From contig NC_134112.1 in the NCBI RefSeq assembly GCF_040939455.1, positions 64,559,001 to 64,623,000 on the forward strand: a DNA stretch of 64,000 bases, in the 5' to 3' direction. Within the stretch, counting starts at the first letter, position 1. Each line of letters begins with the position of its first letter. The DNA comes from Microcebus murinus. Taxonomy: Eukaryota; Chordata; Mammalia; Primates; Cheirogaleidae. The notes below the pieces were generated by a model. That model ran no database searches. It was not told the origin of the DNA and worked only from the letters and a program-made list of their open reading frames with translations. Positions 35,060 to 46,758 of the stretch are shown one piece after another. Both the position numbers and the translations under genes were made by a program.

Positions 35060-36800
35060 CACTCCCCAATTACCACCATCTTTTCCACATGAAAACTTGA
35101 AGAAGTCCTTTCTTGGCATTTACTTTCCATGGTATTCACTGGGAATTGGCTTATTAGGCTTTCTTCAGATCCTCATGGATTTAATTTTCATTGTATGAAT
35201 TGTTCCTGATACATAATCCTAATGTTTTTCAATTTCCATAAACTCATAAGAAGAAAGCAAGTAAACATACTAAAATCTTCCTGACCCCTGCCCTTTAAGA
35301 ATCCTATGGTGTTTTATTTCACTGTATTACATCCTCCTTCCTGGTGACTATCTATATTGAAAAGGGTAATCATGCATTATTGGTCTGTATTGTAGATGTT
35401 CATGGACCACAACATGTAGTCATTTTTTTTTTTAGGTGAAAGACAACATCACGTGTGTTTGCTAAGTTGAAATAAAGCATTTTAATAAATAGTTATTTGA
35501 GACTCTATTTGGGGGCCACATCTTTTTTCAGAGGGCCAAATTTTGCATATGGAAGTATTTTATTTGGCTAATATATTTTATTTTAATTGAGCAAACATTT
35601 AAAACTTAAGAAGCAGCACATAAACGTTTTGGATTTCAAGCCTCTTCTGGGTAATGGGAAGATCTGGCAACACTTCACCCACATTTCCCTGCTTCTCTTT
35701 GAGAGAGACAGTGACCCCCTTTAATGGAGAGTATGTGGCACCTTTGCTACATACACCATCACTGCCTTCTCCAGTAGCCTACCTGCCTCACTCTTTTGTT
35801 ACTTGCCCTACCGTTGTAAACATTTTAGTTTGCAACCAACATTGTAAATGTTCCACATTACGTGTTACATAAATTTAGAAATTCAGACTAAGCTCAATAT
35901 AGTTTTTATGGGATTTTCTTGGGACAGGCTCAGTTTTCTTTAAATAATAAAATGTTACAAGATGTCGCTAGCAATTATTAGTGGGATGTGGCCTTTATAT
36001 TGTTTGGCGTTTCTAACAGTGTATTTGCTGAAGCATATGTTCCCAGCTATTCTCTTCATGATCAACAGGGCGCAGTGTTTTGAGAAAGTCAATTAGGGTT
36101 ATGGCTGCTGTTTGTGATTCAAGGAGAGGACTCAAACTATACAGCTGTAGAAATAGGAATGAGACTTAGCACCCTGCCCTAACCATTTGGATCAATCATA
36201 TTTTTTTCTCAACAGCAGGCCTTCCTTTTAAATTGTGCCTCCTTATTCTTTAGTTGGTTGTCTAAATAAGCTCTCTGCGACAGGAGCCTTGTTTTCATTG
36301 TTGTTTTGTGAAATGCCATGCGCACACATGACATTTTGTAGACAATAAAACCAGCAATGATTATAGGCTGTTGGTAGTCTTCTGTTGATATCCCTGCTGG
36401 TAACAATGCACAAAGATATCACTTGACATTCTATTGAGTTAACAGAAACTGTTGTCTTGATTTCTACTGCTGTTAAGAGCAGGAAGAATATTGATTTTAA
36501 TCAGAAGAAAACAGCGAAAATTGCTTTGACATGTGTTTTTTACTTGATCTTTGAGAATGTCATGAAATAATGAAAAGAATAAATAATAATCTATGTGGAG
36601 TTCTTTCAAAAGGGCTGAAAGGTTGTTAGAAAATAGTGACCCAAGGATAAAAACTTAGTTTTGGAAATGCAACATTTAATCAGCCATATTAGAGCAATCT
36701 TTTGAGTGACTATTATAGGCTTTTCATTGGAATGTTATACAATGGTGATTTTAGTCAAACTGTGATTGAAATATTAAAAACATGGTTTAATTTGTTCATC
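35060..36800. other. Unassigned non-coding sequence
   Basis: No confident element. The segment 35505-35560 (GGGGGCCACATC... GAGGGCCAAATTTTGC) looks like part of an old hAT-type element but is too short to name. No coding signal. Confidence 0.4.
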
Positions 36801-36814
36801 ATTTTATACTTATG

Positions 36815-38340
36815 TATATTTATTTATTCAAATATATATAACGAGCACCTACAATATAGGTGATGTTGTCCTAAGTCCTGGGAATATAACAGAGACCAAA
36901 GCAAAGTCCTTGTACTTGTGTACCTTGCATTATCTTGGATGAATATAGATGATAAAAATTATTATATAATATGTCAAATGGCAATAAGTATTATGGAGAG
37001 AAAGTGGAACAGGCTGAGGGGATAGAAAGCCAGTGCATGCGGATTGGTAGTACCCATTTTATCAAGTATAGTTAAGGAAAACCTCTCTTGGAGACCTAAG
37101 GAAGTGGTGAACATACCAATTTAGGTATTTGCCAAAAGAATGCTCCTAGCAGAAGGAAGAGCAAATGACCTGAGGCAGCACTGTGCCCAAGAGCCATCAA
37201 GGGTCCTGTAAGACTGGGAAGGTAACAGATGTCAGCAAGGAATTGGGAAGATTCCAACCTTACAGGGCCTTGGAGGCCATTCTAAGATGTTGGCTTTTGC
37301 TCTGGGTGAGGTGGGAAGCCAGAAGAAGGTCATACACACAAAAGTGACATGATCTTGCTTTCTTTAACAAGGATTCGTTTGTATGCTATACGAATAACTG
37401 GAATGGGGCTATAATGGAAGCCAATACCATAGGTGGCTAGTTTAAATCTAGGCAATGGGCAAGTGTGATTTGGACAGTGTGATAAAAATAGAAGATGTGA
37501 CAAGTGGTTAGATTTTTGCTGTATTTTGGGGAGAGAAGGGACAGAATTTTCTGATGGATTGGGTGTGAGATAAATAGTCAAAGATGACTCCAGTGTTCTG
37601 GGCCTGAGCAACTACAGTGGGTAATACTGGCGCAAGATGTTTGGTAGGGGAACCCAGCAGTTCATTTCAGGATATGTTAAGTTTGGACATCAGAGAGAAG
37701 AGTATTTAGTTCTAAAGGAGAGTCATAGCTAGACACATAAATTTGGGAATCATCAGCATGGAATTGGCATTTAGAGCCATTAAAGACAGGATACTGGAAG
37801 AGATCATTAGGGAGTAAATTTAGATGAGAAGTTCTGAGAGCTGAAGTTCTGGGTGGAGGAATCCACAGTTAAGACTGAGGAGGAGTGAGATAGTGAGGTA
37901 CAAGAAGAAGCAAAAACAAGTGTTTTGGAGGCCATGTGATCAGGTCAAATGTTCTAGAAGGAGGGAAAGACATGCAGAGTCAAAAGCTCTCGATAGGTCT
38001 AATAAAATGAGGACAAAGTGGGCAACTGGGAGCTATTATTGACCATCCTGTGAGTTGTTCAGTAGAATGGAAGAGACAAAGCCTTCCTGGGCATGTTCAA
38101 AAGAGAATAAAAAGATAAAAAATAGACACAGCAAGTATAGACAAGCCTATTGAGGAGTTGCTGTAGACAGGAGAACTGTATTGTTCCAACCATGTCGAAT
38201 GAATGAACAAACAGCCCCCATACCAAGCCTGCTGGAGTGATGTTTGCTGGCAGAAAACTCACATGGGTAGAACTAGTATCAGAAATACGAACTCCAACTG
38301 CCCGTTGCTTTTTAGAGCAGTACACAGAGATCTAGGAGGG
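36815..38340 (-). pseudogene. Long L2 LINE copy with ORF2 reverse-transcriptase relic
   Basis: The plus strand carries the reversed L2 order: CGAGCACCTACAATATAGGT (3' terminus), CCTTGGAGGCCATTCTAAGA, AAAGTGACATGATCTTGC, GATGACTCCAGTGTTCTGGG, GATATGTTAAGTTTGGACAT, AATTTGGGAATCATCAGCAT and AAAGCTCTCGATAGGTCTAA. In the minus frame at 38059-38325 the stretch LLNRLVYTCCVYFLSFYSLL is a recognisable L2 ORF2 segment lying N-terminal to the central RT region. Stops and frameshifts are many, so no active enzyme is encoded. It is the longest L2 copy in the window, about 1.5 kb. Confidence 0.8.
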
Positions 38341-38344
38341 CTGA

Positions 38345-38640
38345 GTGTCAGACTCTAGGAAAGGGATTCTGACATTAGGCTGTGGGGACCAAAAGCTACA
38401 CCAGCTCCTCTCCCGATGTGACCCTTTGACTCCAGCCTGATTTCTTTAATCCCTGCTTCACTGCTCTCAGGGCTGGGGTTCAACCTCTGGTTGACCAGAA
38501 TTGATTAATAAGTACTAGCTCCCCAGTTTCTATGGGAGCTCTGTAGGACAACGAATTCTTTTCTGGGAGCCCAGGCTAAAGGAGATCAGTCCTGACAAGG
38601 TAACCCTCACATAATAACAGGTGCAGTAGAAGGGGTATGG
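38345..38640. other. Unassigned, slightly GC-richer segment
   Basis: Less AT-rich than its surroundings (TGACCAGAATTGATTAATAA, AGCTCCCCAGTTTCTATGGG). It could be an old LTR fragment, but I cannot assign it. Confidence 0.3.
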
Positions 38641-38661
38641 GAGAGTTTTTCTTAACTCATT

Positions 38662-38762
38662 TATCTTCCTCCCCTCCCCTCCCCCTTCCCTTCCCCTTCT
38701 TCCTCCTCTCTCCTTCCCTACCTCTCACCCTCCCTCCCTTCCTTCTTTCCTCCTTTTTCTTT
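38662..38762. repeat. Pyrimidine-rich low-complexity tract
   Basis: About 100 bases of C and T only or nearly so (CCCCTCCCCTCCCCCTTCCC and related units). Candidate for triplex or i-motif formation. Confidence 0.85.
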
Positions 38763-38769
38763 GATGTTC

Positions 38770-39770
38770 AATATTACAGATTTTTGTATGCTAATGGGAA
38801 TAATCTAACAGAAAACTCTTGAAAATGTGGGAGAAATAGTCATCGCACTGATTTCTGTTGAGAAGGTGAGAGGAATAGGATTCAGTGTAACGGTGGAGAG
38901 CTTGGTCTTTTAGAGGAGAGTGGACAGCGTGTCCCTGTGAATAGGGAGAAGGCAGGCTTTGTTGAGCGCAGATGGGCTTATGCTGTAGACAGAGATGGTG
39001 GATGTTCTTTTAGGGTTGTGTCTAATTTCTCAGTGAAATGTGGACTTGCGTTGAGAGCAAGGGGGGAGATGTAGGTGCTGGAGTGGTTACAACAGTGTGA
39101 TTAACAACTCTTTCCTGAGAGAAAACAAATTTCATTAGGTGCATACCCTTAAAGAAACTACGTTTTCTCTTACTGAGGATTGAATCTTGTGGATTTCTAA
39201 CAGATAGGCTTGGTTAAATCCATTTAGCCCTTGGTCAAATGTTTATTTCTACAGGCCATCTTTCATAGAAAAAAGTCATTTTTATGGCATTCTGTGATTG
39301 GAGCCATGTTAGATGATTCCGTCAACATAATAGAAAAATAAGCAAAATGTACATGTGGTTTTATAAAATGTGTGTAAAAGAATCTGTACTTATTAAGCAT
39401 ACAGATATGTTTAAAATTCACTAACCTTCATGTGGCTATAGCAGGCAAAAGCATGACATTTCAAATTGTGTCTTTATTGCCTTCTGAGGGCATGAGATGA
39501 TTGACACATCGTAACCTGCTTATAACTGTGAGACGGAATCAGTTATTCACATAAATTCATTTTTTTCATGTTTGGGGCTTAGATAATTGGATTAAATTAT
39601 AACAAAATAAATCAGGCCTGCTATATTTTCACTCCCTTGGGATGGACGAGGAGATTGGCTATTTTGGAAAAATGTATGTATTTTTTAAAATGTCATTATT
39701 ATGTATGATTCTTGTAAAAGTAAGCAAAAATGTTCTGTTTCAAAATAAATAAAATAACAGATAATAACCA
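38770..39770. other. Unassigned non-coding sequence
   Basis: Nothing recognised. Confidence 0.4.
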
Positions 39771-39774
39771 GACT

Positions 39775-39875
39775 CCATGGTCTTCTATTTCCTCGGCTTT
39801 AATATGGAGGTCAAGTTAAGGTTGCACTAATTGACTTCTATAGACCCTTCCAATTATAAAATTTTATGATCTCTA
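39775..39875 (+). repeat. Probable MIR-class fragment
   Basis: TTCTATTTCCTCGGCTTTAA and, at the end, CCTTCCAATTATAAAATTTT with ATGATCTCT resemble the MIR/MIR3 region 'cagtttcctc ... cccttccagctctaaaattctatga'. Weak. Confidence 0.4.
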
Positions 39876-40084
39876 AAAATAGTTTCCACGGGCAAGCCAT
39901 CTGTAGTTGAGTTATTAACCTGGCCAATGCCATATACTAGTTTTCCAACATATGTCTGGTTGCTTCCTCTGAGATAACATTTCCTTTGTTCTTTTTGAGT
40001 TGATTATCCCTTTTTACTTCAAGTTGTTAAGGTAGCTCAAATGGAATAGGGGAAGTATTTCAAATCTCATGCTTGAATGGCGGG

Positions 40085-40260
40085 GATCTGGAGGCAAATT
40101 TTCCATGGAACTTGTTGAAAATGCAAATTTCCAGACCCATCTTCTAAGCTGCTAATGTAATGGCTTGAGACTGTGCCTGGTAATCTACATTTTAGTAAGT
40201 TCTGAGGTGTTTCTGAGGTGGGTGGCCAATGAAATACACCTTGAAACCCTGCCCTAGTTG
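40085..40260 (-). mobile_element. MER5-like hAT-Charlie fragment
   Basis: GAACTTGTTGAAAATGCAAA, TTTCCAGACCCATCTTCTAA and CTGTGCCTGGTAATCTACAT then TTTAGTAAGTTCTGAGGTG follow reversed MER5A. The terminal repeats are worn. Confidence 0.65.
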
Positions 40261-40264
40261 TAGT

Positions 40265-41108
40265 TATGTATATTTGCCTGATTTAGCAATTACTGGACAT
40301 CAGGACCCAATTGCCATGATGTTCAGCTGAAAATCAAAAGATGCTGACAATTAACGAAAAAATTAGAAAATAGAGGATAGTGTGGTGGGCTTTCCAGCTT
40401 GCTGAACCTGAGAGAAGGTTGTAAAATGTTATGATGGGAGGTGTCATACATAAATTTCATTTAGATGTACAACCTTTGGAGTGAGTTGGGAGGTACCAAA
40501 ACATCAAGTTGCAGAAAGTGACACATTGTGATGTAAAAAAAAAATAACTCAGAATTTTATAAACTAGACCAGCTTTGTCTTCTGTTAATGACTCCAGACC
40601 TAAAAAGGACAACAGCTATTGAGAATAGTGATTCTTGAATCTGTTATATACAGACAACATGTAGGTCTGTATATCCTCAAAATCTATGTTGAATCCAGAA
40701 AACTATTATGCTTGAAGTTATTAGAAGTTAAGAATCCTGTTGAATGATACTGGTAAATTGTCTCCTCCCTCCCTCCCTCCCTCAACTTCTTTCTCTCCTT
40801 TTTTTTTTCCTGTTGGTGTTTTAGATACATACATTTAGGTACATACATATTTAGATCTTGTGTATGCATTCTACAGTCAAGGGGAAAGCCTTGTCCATTA
40901 ATTTTTCTTTAAAAAGTTGTTTTTACAATTTTTTAAATTACAATCTCCATAAAGGTAAGAGCTATGACAAATACTGTACTTATTTTACAAACTCTTCATA
41001 TTTTCCGCTGTAACTACATATTAGAGGTGCAATCAATATTTTAGTGAGTTCTTTGCTATTTCCTTTGCTTGAAGGCGTACTTATTCTCTTGCTAGGAGGA
41101 ACTCCTAC
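40265..41108. other. Unassigned sequence with small repeats
   Basis: Holds a 10-bp inverted repeat at 40646-40674 (ATATACAGAC / GTCTGTATAT, 9-bp loop) and a (CCCT)n tract at about 40764-40782. No element recognised. Confidence 0.45.
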
Positions 41109-41110
41109 TA

Positions 41111-41557
41111 CCATGTTTCCCCAAAAATAAGACAGGGTCTTATATTTATTTTTCCTCAAGAAGACACCCTGGGGCTTATTTTCCGGGGATGTGTTACTTT
41201 TTTTAAGTACGGTACAACAATCTACATTTATTGAAATATAGTTAAGTTGTGTTCTTCTGGAACATCATCATAACTCTCCAAACCCTGAATTCCATTCTGA
41301 ATTTCTTGCGAATCTATTTCCTTTAGAACCATTGGCCCCAATCTCTCATGTCGAGCAATAGAGCTCTCATGGGGCAGATGAGAAGGGCTGCTCGTCTTTA
41401 CCGCTCGGCGACAAAATGCATGGGTTGTGCAGACGTGCTGCGTAGCCATGCCCATCGCTAAGTCTTATTATTCGGGGTAGGGCTTCTATTGTGCAAATGC
41501 TTAGAAATCCTGCTAGGGCTTATTTTATGGGTAGGTCTTATTTTCGGAGAAACACGG
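41111..41557 (-). mobile_element. TA-flanked mariner/pogo-type DNA transposon, internally deleted
   Basis: The left end CCATGTTTCCCCAAAAATAA and right end (reversed) CCGTGTTTCTCCGAAAATAA form about 23-bp terminal inverted repeats, both continuing GAC, with three mismatches. Each end is bounded by TA (41109-41110 and 41558-41559), the duplication produced by Tc1/mariner-superfamily transposases. Subterminal GGGCTTATTTT and GTCTTAT motifs are repeated in opposite orientation at each end. The element is 447 bp, far too short for a full transposase. A 75-codon minus frame at 41228-41455 ending in an acidic segment (LESYDDVPEEHNLTIFQ) may be the transposase C-terminal tail. Nonautonomous. Confidence 0.87.
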
Positions 41558-41559
41558 TA

Positions 41560-41910
41560 GCTCTTCAAGATCCAGTGAAAGCTTTACTTCTTCAGCAATG
41601 TCCCTTGATCACTATCCTGTAGCCTCCCCATCCTCACAAATTACTTGCCTTGTCCTCTGAGTTTTCATGACAATTTTCTCATACTACTGACCAACTTGTG
41701 GACTCATTAAGTAGGGTAACTGCATTTCTGAATTTTCTTGGGTCAGTTTTCCTGGCATAAGAGCCCCCTTTCACTCTCAAAAGTGTCCTGACTTGGATAG
41801 TAAATGATATGTCCTTCCTATCATGAGGGGCTTTTTATTCCTAGTACTTGACCTATTACCTGGTACATAAAGGATATTTAATCAGAGTTTGTCAATGAAT
41901 TTGAATTGAA
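41560..41910 (+). repeat. L2 LINE 3' end
   Basis: CTTCAAGATCCAGTGAAAGC and GCAATGTCCCTTGATCACTA, then CTAGTACTTGACCTATTACC, TGGTACATAAAGGATATTTA and a GAATTTGAATTGAA end, parallel the L2 sense 3' end. Its start coincides with the right edge of the mariner/pogo element, so that element probably inserted into or beside this L2. Confidence 0.6.
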
Positions 41911-41914
41911 TTTA

Positions 41915-42780
41915 TTATGTGATGGCTGGAAGGACTGATAGAGGGTTGGCAGAAGCCTTTGAGTATTTTATAGGCATTATTACTTCTATTATTTATAGAT
42001 ATTAATGTTCCAAGACAGCCAACCTGGGAGCCCACAAAGCTATTGTTACTCTGAAGAAGGCAGAGATAACCTATCCCAGATTTTTGAAAAGTTGGCTGCA
42101 GTTTCTAAATGCTGATCTAGAGAATGTCCAAAGGAAAGTAAACACCCTTGAGTATAATTTTATTGTTTCATGTCAAAAAAGAGAAAAAAATAAGGCTCAG
42201 ACAACGAGTTAAAACTAAATGTATTTATGGGATTGTTCTTTATGTTAAGTTTATGGCTGGTGGTAGACTATTGTTTGTATGTTAGAATTTTCTTTCTTTT
42301 CTGAATTGATGGCAATTAAAACAATCTTTCCTTACCGAAAGAAGTTGGCAACCTCAAACCCCAGAAAATATTGCCAAGAAAATGGGCTGAGGGGTGGAGA
42401 GTGCTGCCTGAACTCATGAGATGAGAATAATTGAAGGGCTCCAACCTGTTAATTAGAGAAAGACCAGTGATTTTTCCTGTCCCCTTCTAGAAAATGAGAG
42501 AGATATTACATGTTGTGTTCACTGCTTTAATCCTGGCTCTCACTCAAATGCCTGCCTAGTACACAAACTTGTTATATAAATGAAGGTGTGGACTCCATGA
42601 GTATTCTGAGAGCATCTGAAGTGGCCCTACCTGGCAAACAGTTGAGCTGATGGACCCCCCATTGGGTGTCGAACCTTCCCTGTGAACGGGTATGTGTTAT
42701 CATTCCTTGCCCTTCATTTGCTTAAAACGTTAAGAATCCAGTGTTTCTTTGTGTGGATTATTGTAATGGTCTCTTTTTCA
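41915..42780. other. Unassigned non-coding sequence
   Basis: Nothing recognised. Confidence 0.4.
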
Positions 42781-42784
42781 ATTT

Positions 42785-43540
42785 TTAAAACTCAAATAAA
42801 ATTGTGGCAAAACATACATAACATAAAATTGACCATCTTAACCATTTTTAAGTGTGCAGTTCAGTGGTGCTAAGCACATTCCCGTTGTTGTGTTACCATC
42901 ATGACCCCTCATTGCAGAACTCTTCATTTTGTGAAACTGAAACCATACCTAATGAACAATTCCCCGTTCCCTTCCCCCCGCCCAGTCCTTGGCACACACC
43001 ATTCTACTTTCAATCTCTATTAATTTTACTACTCTAGGTACCGCATGTAAGTGGAATCACAGTATTTTTCCTCGGTGACTAATTTCACTTAGCATAATCT
43101 CTTTAAGGTTCATCCATGTTGCAGCATGTGCCATAATTTTCTTCATTTTCAAAGGCTGAATAGTATGCCATTATATATATAAAGCATATTTTGTTTATTC
43201 ATTTATTCATTGATGGGCACTTGGGTTGCTTCCAACTTTTGGCTAATGAGAAAAATACTGCTAGGAAGATGACTTTACAAATATCTCTTCAAGTCCCTCC
43301 TTTCAATGCTTTTGGGTTTATACCCAAGGTGGAATTGTTGGATCATATGGTAATTTTATTTTTAATGTTTTGTGGAACTGATATACTGTTTTTCATAGCA
43401 GCCACATCATTTTACAGTCTCACCGATAGTTCATAGGGATTCCAATTTCTCCTCATCCTTGCCAACATTGTCATTTTCTGTGTGTGTTTTTTGTTTTGTT
43501 TTGTTTTGATAGCAGCCTTTCTAATGGGTGTGTTGAAATG
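42785..43540 (-). repeat. L1M-type LINE, ORF2 end and 3' UTR
   Basis: TAAAATTGACCATCTTAACC and GTGTGCAGTTCAGTGGTGCT mark the reversed 3' UTR. Next come TAGGTACCGCATGTAAGTGG and GGTTCATCCATGTTGCAGCA, then reversed ORF2 C-terminus (TGATGGGCACTTGGGTTGCT, GGAATTGTTGGATCATATGG). Stops are frequent; a dead copy of about 750 bp. Confidence 0.85.
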
Positions 43541-43544
43541 TTCT

Positions 43545-44160
43545 CTTAACTGACCTCTTTGTCTCCAATCTCTTTCTTCCAATCCATCCTCCTCACTAGA
43601 GCTAAAATATTTTTTCTTACCTGCAAATCTGACCATGGCAAATTTATTCATGACTCCCATTGTTTCTTGCTTTAAATTCTAAATTTAAAAAATTGGGTCT
43701 TATTTCTATCTACTCTATACTCTAGTCATAAATATTTGAACTTCTTAATATTTACTACCTGCTTTCATATCCCTACAAGTTTGTACTAGTGATTTCTTCA
43801 GCACGGAGTACCTTAATTCTGTTTCCATTTATTATCTTTGTACCTTTTTCCCTCATTCACTTGCCATCTATATATTTCTATAATTTTTCTACTTTGGATA
43901 GATTTTAAACAGCTTACTTTTTAAAACTTAGACCCATTCTTAGCAAAAATATCCATGAAATAATGGGTTTAATAATCTGGTCATATTCTTCATACATCTT
44001 AATATATTACTATTAAAATAAAAAAGTATGTCTACATATTACCAAAAATTCATCTTTAACACCACCAGTTGTGTATGTGCCACACTTTGTGAAAGAGTTA
44101 ACCTTCCCAGTTTACCAGATTATCTCCAACTCATCTTTAGAATGAGCTCATCATCAGTAA
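43545..44160. other. Unassigned AT-rich sequence
   Basis: No element named. Confidence 0.4.
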
Positions 44161-44164
44161 ATAC

Positions 44165-44370
44165 AGGTAGTATAGTGAATCATGATGTTAGCTCTGAAGT
44201 CAGATGAATGGCTCCAAATCCTGATCACTAATTGTGTGACCTTGGACATATTACTTAACCTCTGTAATGCCAATTTCCTCTTTTGTGAAAGGGGCTAATA
44301 ATACTTCCTACCTGAAAGATTTGTTATAAGGACTTACTAGGATAATGTATATAGACCTTAATGTTTTCTT
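44165..44370 (+). repeat. MIR SINE, near full length
   Basis: From the tRNA-like head (GTAGTATAGTGAATCATGAT, CTGAAGTCAGATGAATGGCT) through GTGTGACCTTGGACATATTA and TTCCTCTTTTGTGAAAGGGG to TTACTAGGATAATGTATATA. The best preserved MIR in the window. Confidence 0.8.
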
Positions 44371-44374
44371 ACTA

Positions 44375-46125
44375 ATTCTAGCTTTCCTTTTACTCTCTGT
44401 ATCATTAAAAGATGATCAACATTTGCTTCAGTAAACTCATTCAGCAAACTCATTCAAAGTTCTCCTATTATGAAATTGATGAAAACAAAAGTAAAATATA
44501 ATCAGTTCAGGATACACTTTCATGGTGGTTACAATATAAGGCAAGTATTGCAATCATTTAACTTTGACTTTCTGGGTCTCTACGAGTTTAGTATTTCAGA
44601 GCCAAATGGGATGTAAAGACCCTGAGGATGTTTTTCCTATCTGTTTTAGTCAACATCTGCAGGATTAGGTGATGCAACTCTAAGTGAAATAGAGGCAGAG
44701 GGGTGTGAAGCAAGGCTTCAACAGCTGTCTCTTCTTCTGGGATACCAGTGGCTTCAAATAAATGAGATAAGATTGAATATTTATTTCGGTTTCTAGGAAC
44801 TGAAATAGGAACAGGAACAATTGTGAACAATACCAGAGATACTGGTTCTATCTTTCAGCCTTGATCCTTTTTAAGTCTCTTGTGTCTGAATTAGGTTTTT
44901 CTCTATTCTCTATTGTGTTCTCTATCTAGTTTCCTTGGCAGCCCTTTGTGCTTAGAACTGTCCCCTTTCTTTGTTCTTCTCTTCTTAAAAGACAGGTTTT
45001 CTCACTTTTTCTATGTAAATACCCTGTGAAAATACACTGGAGGAAAAAAAGGAAAAAATGAAAGTATGGGGAGAAAAAAGAAGAAAAAAAGCTAAGATGC
45101 TTGAGAGCCTGTACTGCTGGAACTCTGACGTTTAACTGAAACATTGGCTTTCTCATTGTATGCAAATGACTTTGCCTATATTTCTTAGATAGTAAGTCCC
45201 TTGGGTAGAATCCATACTTCTGCCATCCCTGTACAGTGTGAGCATTCCATAAGCAGTGATACCATGCTTTCATCTACAAATTTAAAAATTCTCATTGTAT
45301 TATAAGAAATAGGCAAGAAGGATAATGGCATTTTTTTTTCTAACAGATCCATTTCAGTCATAAATATTGAATAGAAAAAGATTTAAATGAGTAATTATTT
45401 TCATATCAATAAAAGAGAAAGGTGGGCATGGTTTTCTTTTGAAATGTTCCTTTTTATCTTAAGTTAATAAAAAAATAAAGATTTTTTCCTTAGTAGCTAC
45501 TTAATGTATTTATATATCCAAGACCTTTCTTTTACAACTTTGTGGACTTTTAACATTTAACCTACACGAATATGACATTTAAGAGGAAGTAGGTGACATG
45601 GCAATGATGCTTGAAAAACCAGGGGTGTGCTGTTTTTCAGATATCTAGTTTCAAGTTCTTATGATTCCTTCAGAGATATGAGGCCTTTTGATTCTAATCA
45701 ATATTTTTTATTTAAAAAACTAATTAGGCTATTTGTTCAATAATGCTCATTAAATGAAAGGTCATATCACTTGGTAGAAAATATGAATTATGGATCATAC
45801 GAGTACATTTACCAGAGAATTCAAATTCTAAACAAGTTCACAGGTTAGTTTAGTAAATAAATTCTTAGTGTTTTTAGTTAAAATTAGCCATTCTGGCAAA
45901 ATAATGATGACCTGAAGGCAAAACAGATCACAGTCCTTTTTGTATTAATTTCTGCATTGTTTCTACCAAAAGTTGTGTGTCAAACCAAACTTTCTTTTTA
46001 TGTTGCCATAGAAAAGTTTAATAACAACTATTATTTAAAACAATTAACCTCTCTTGAGCAGCAGAAGAGAATTATTTGTCTCCATGAGAACCATAATTCA
46101 ATTTTATAAAATAAAATGAAGTACA
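44375..46125. other. Unassigned AT-rich sequence
   Basis: No element or gene recognised. The 115-codon minus frame at 44926-45273 is rich in F, S and H because it reads a purine-rich tract, and has no domain. Confidence 0.4.
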
Positions 46126-46131
46126 GCAAAT
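46126..46131. other. 6-bp target-site duplication (left)
   Basis: GCAAAT immediately before the LTR, repeated exactly at 46759-46764 after it. Six base pairs is the duplication size produced by class II (beta-like) retroviral integrases. Confidence 0.88.
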
Positions 46132-46758
46132 TGTTGGGAGCTGTCCCAGACACGGGAAAGTTAAAGTGCGGTTGCTGCCCGGAACACTGGGGTCCTTGAG
46201 ACATAGCACCTGGCGCCTTAACTCAGAGCTCTGACATTCTTGGCCTTTCTTCTAGCTCACGGAGGGTGCTGGAGACAGCAGTAGCAGTTATAGAAGGTCA
46301 CTGAAGTAATCCTGTGCACGCAGCCCTCGTAGCTTATAGCCGCCCCCCCCCCAAGCCCTACACACTCCTTTCCCAGAATTGTTAATTACGCTTGGGTGCT
46401 CTTTTCCTTGAACTGTCTGAGTGATCATAGTTGAGTATTTGTAGCTTTTTGATATCAGAAGAAAGTTAAGTTGTAGATTAGAAAACTTCTTAAGCAAGGA
46501 AAGGGGGTATCAAAGTGACGCATGGTTGAGAAAAAACAAGAACTGTTTTGCTCTCTGGTTTAATGAAGACATGTACCACCTGTTCTTTTGCATTCGCTTC
46601 TCCTTTGTTCTTATCTGTATAAATATAGCAACTGAAATAAACGAGGCGCGGCAGTCACCAAGGACTCCGTCCTGCCATCCCCATCTTTTTGTTGTCTCTT
46701 CATTTCTCAGCCTCGCCCCCTAACTCCAGGTGCCGCACGTTGCCCGCTGGCTCCAGCA
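46132..46758 (+). mobile_element. Solo LTR of a class II (ERVK-like) endogenous retrovirus
   Basis: The 627-bp element begins TGTTGGGAGCTG and ends GGCTCCAGCA, giving TG...CA termini with short inverted ends, and sits between exact GCAAAT duplications. Inside it are a TATA box (TATAAATA, 46618-46625) and a poly(A) signal (AATAAA, 46636-46641), in the close spacing usual for beta-like LTRs. It is richer in CpG than the surroundings and holds a run of about eleven C near 46343-46353. The TGTTGGGAGC start is shared with other class II LTRs. No gag, pol or env lies beside it, so the provirus was lost by recombination between its two LTRs. The intact duplication argues for a relatively young insertion. 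Confidence 0.9.

Noticed and set aside
38059..38325. 88-codon minus frame as a host protein
   Set aside because: It matches an L2 ORF2 segment and is continuous with the surrounding L2 copy.
41228..41455. 75-codon frame as a stand-alone gene
   Set aside because: It sits wholly inside a TA-flanked transposon and is better explained as a leftover of its transposase.
46132..46758. A CpG-rich promoter of a host gene
   Set aside because: The TATA box and CpGs belong to a retroviral LTR with exact target duplications, and no exon follows.
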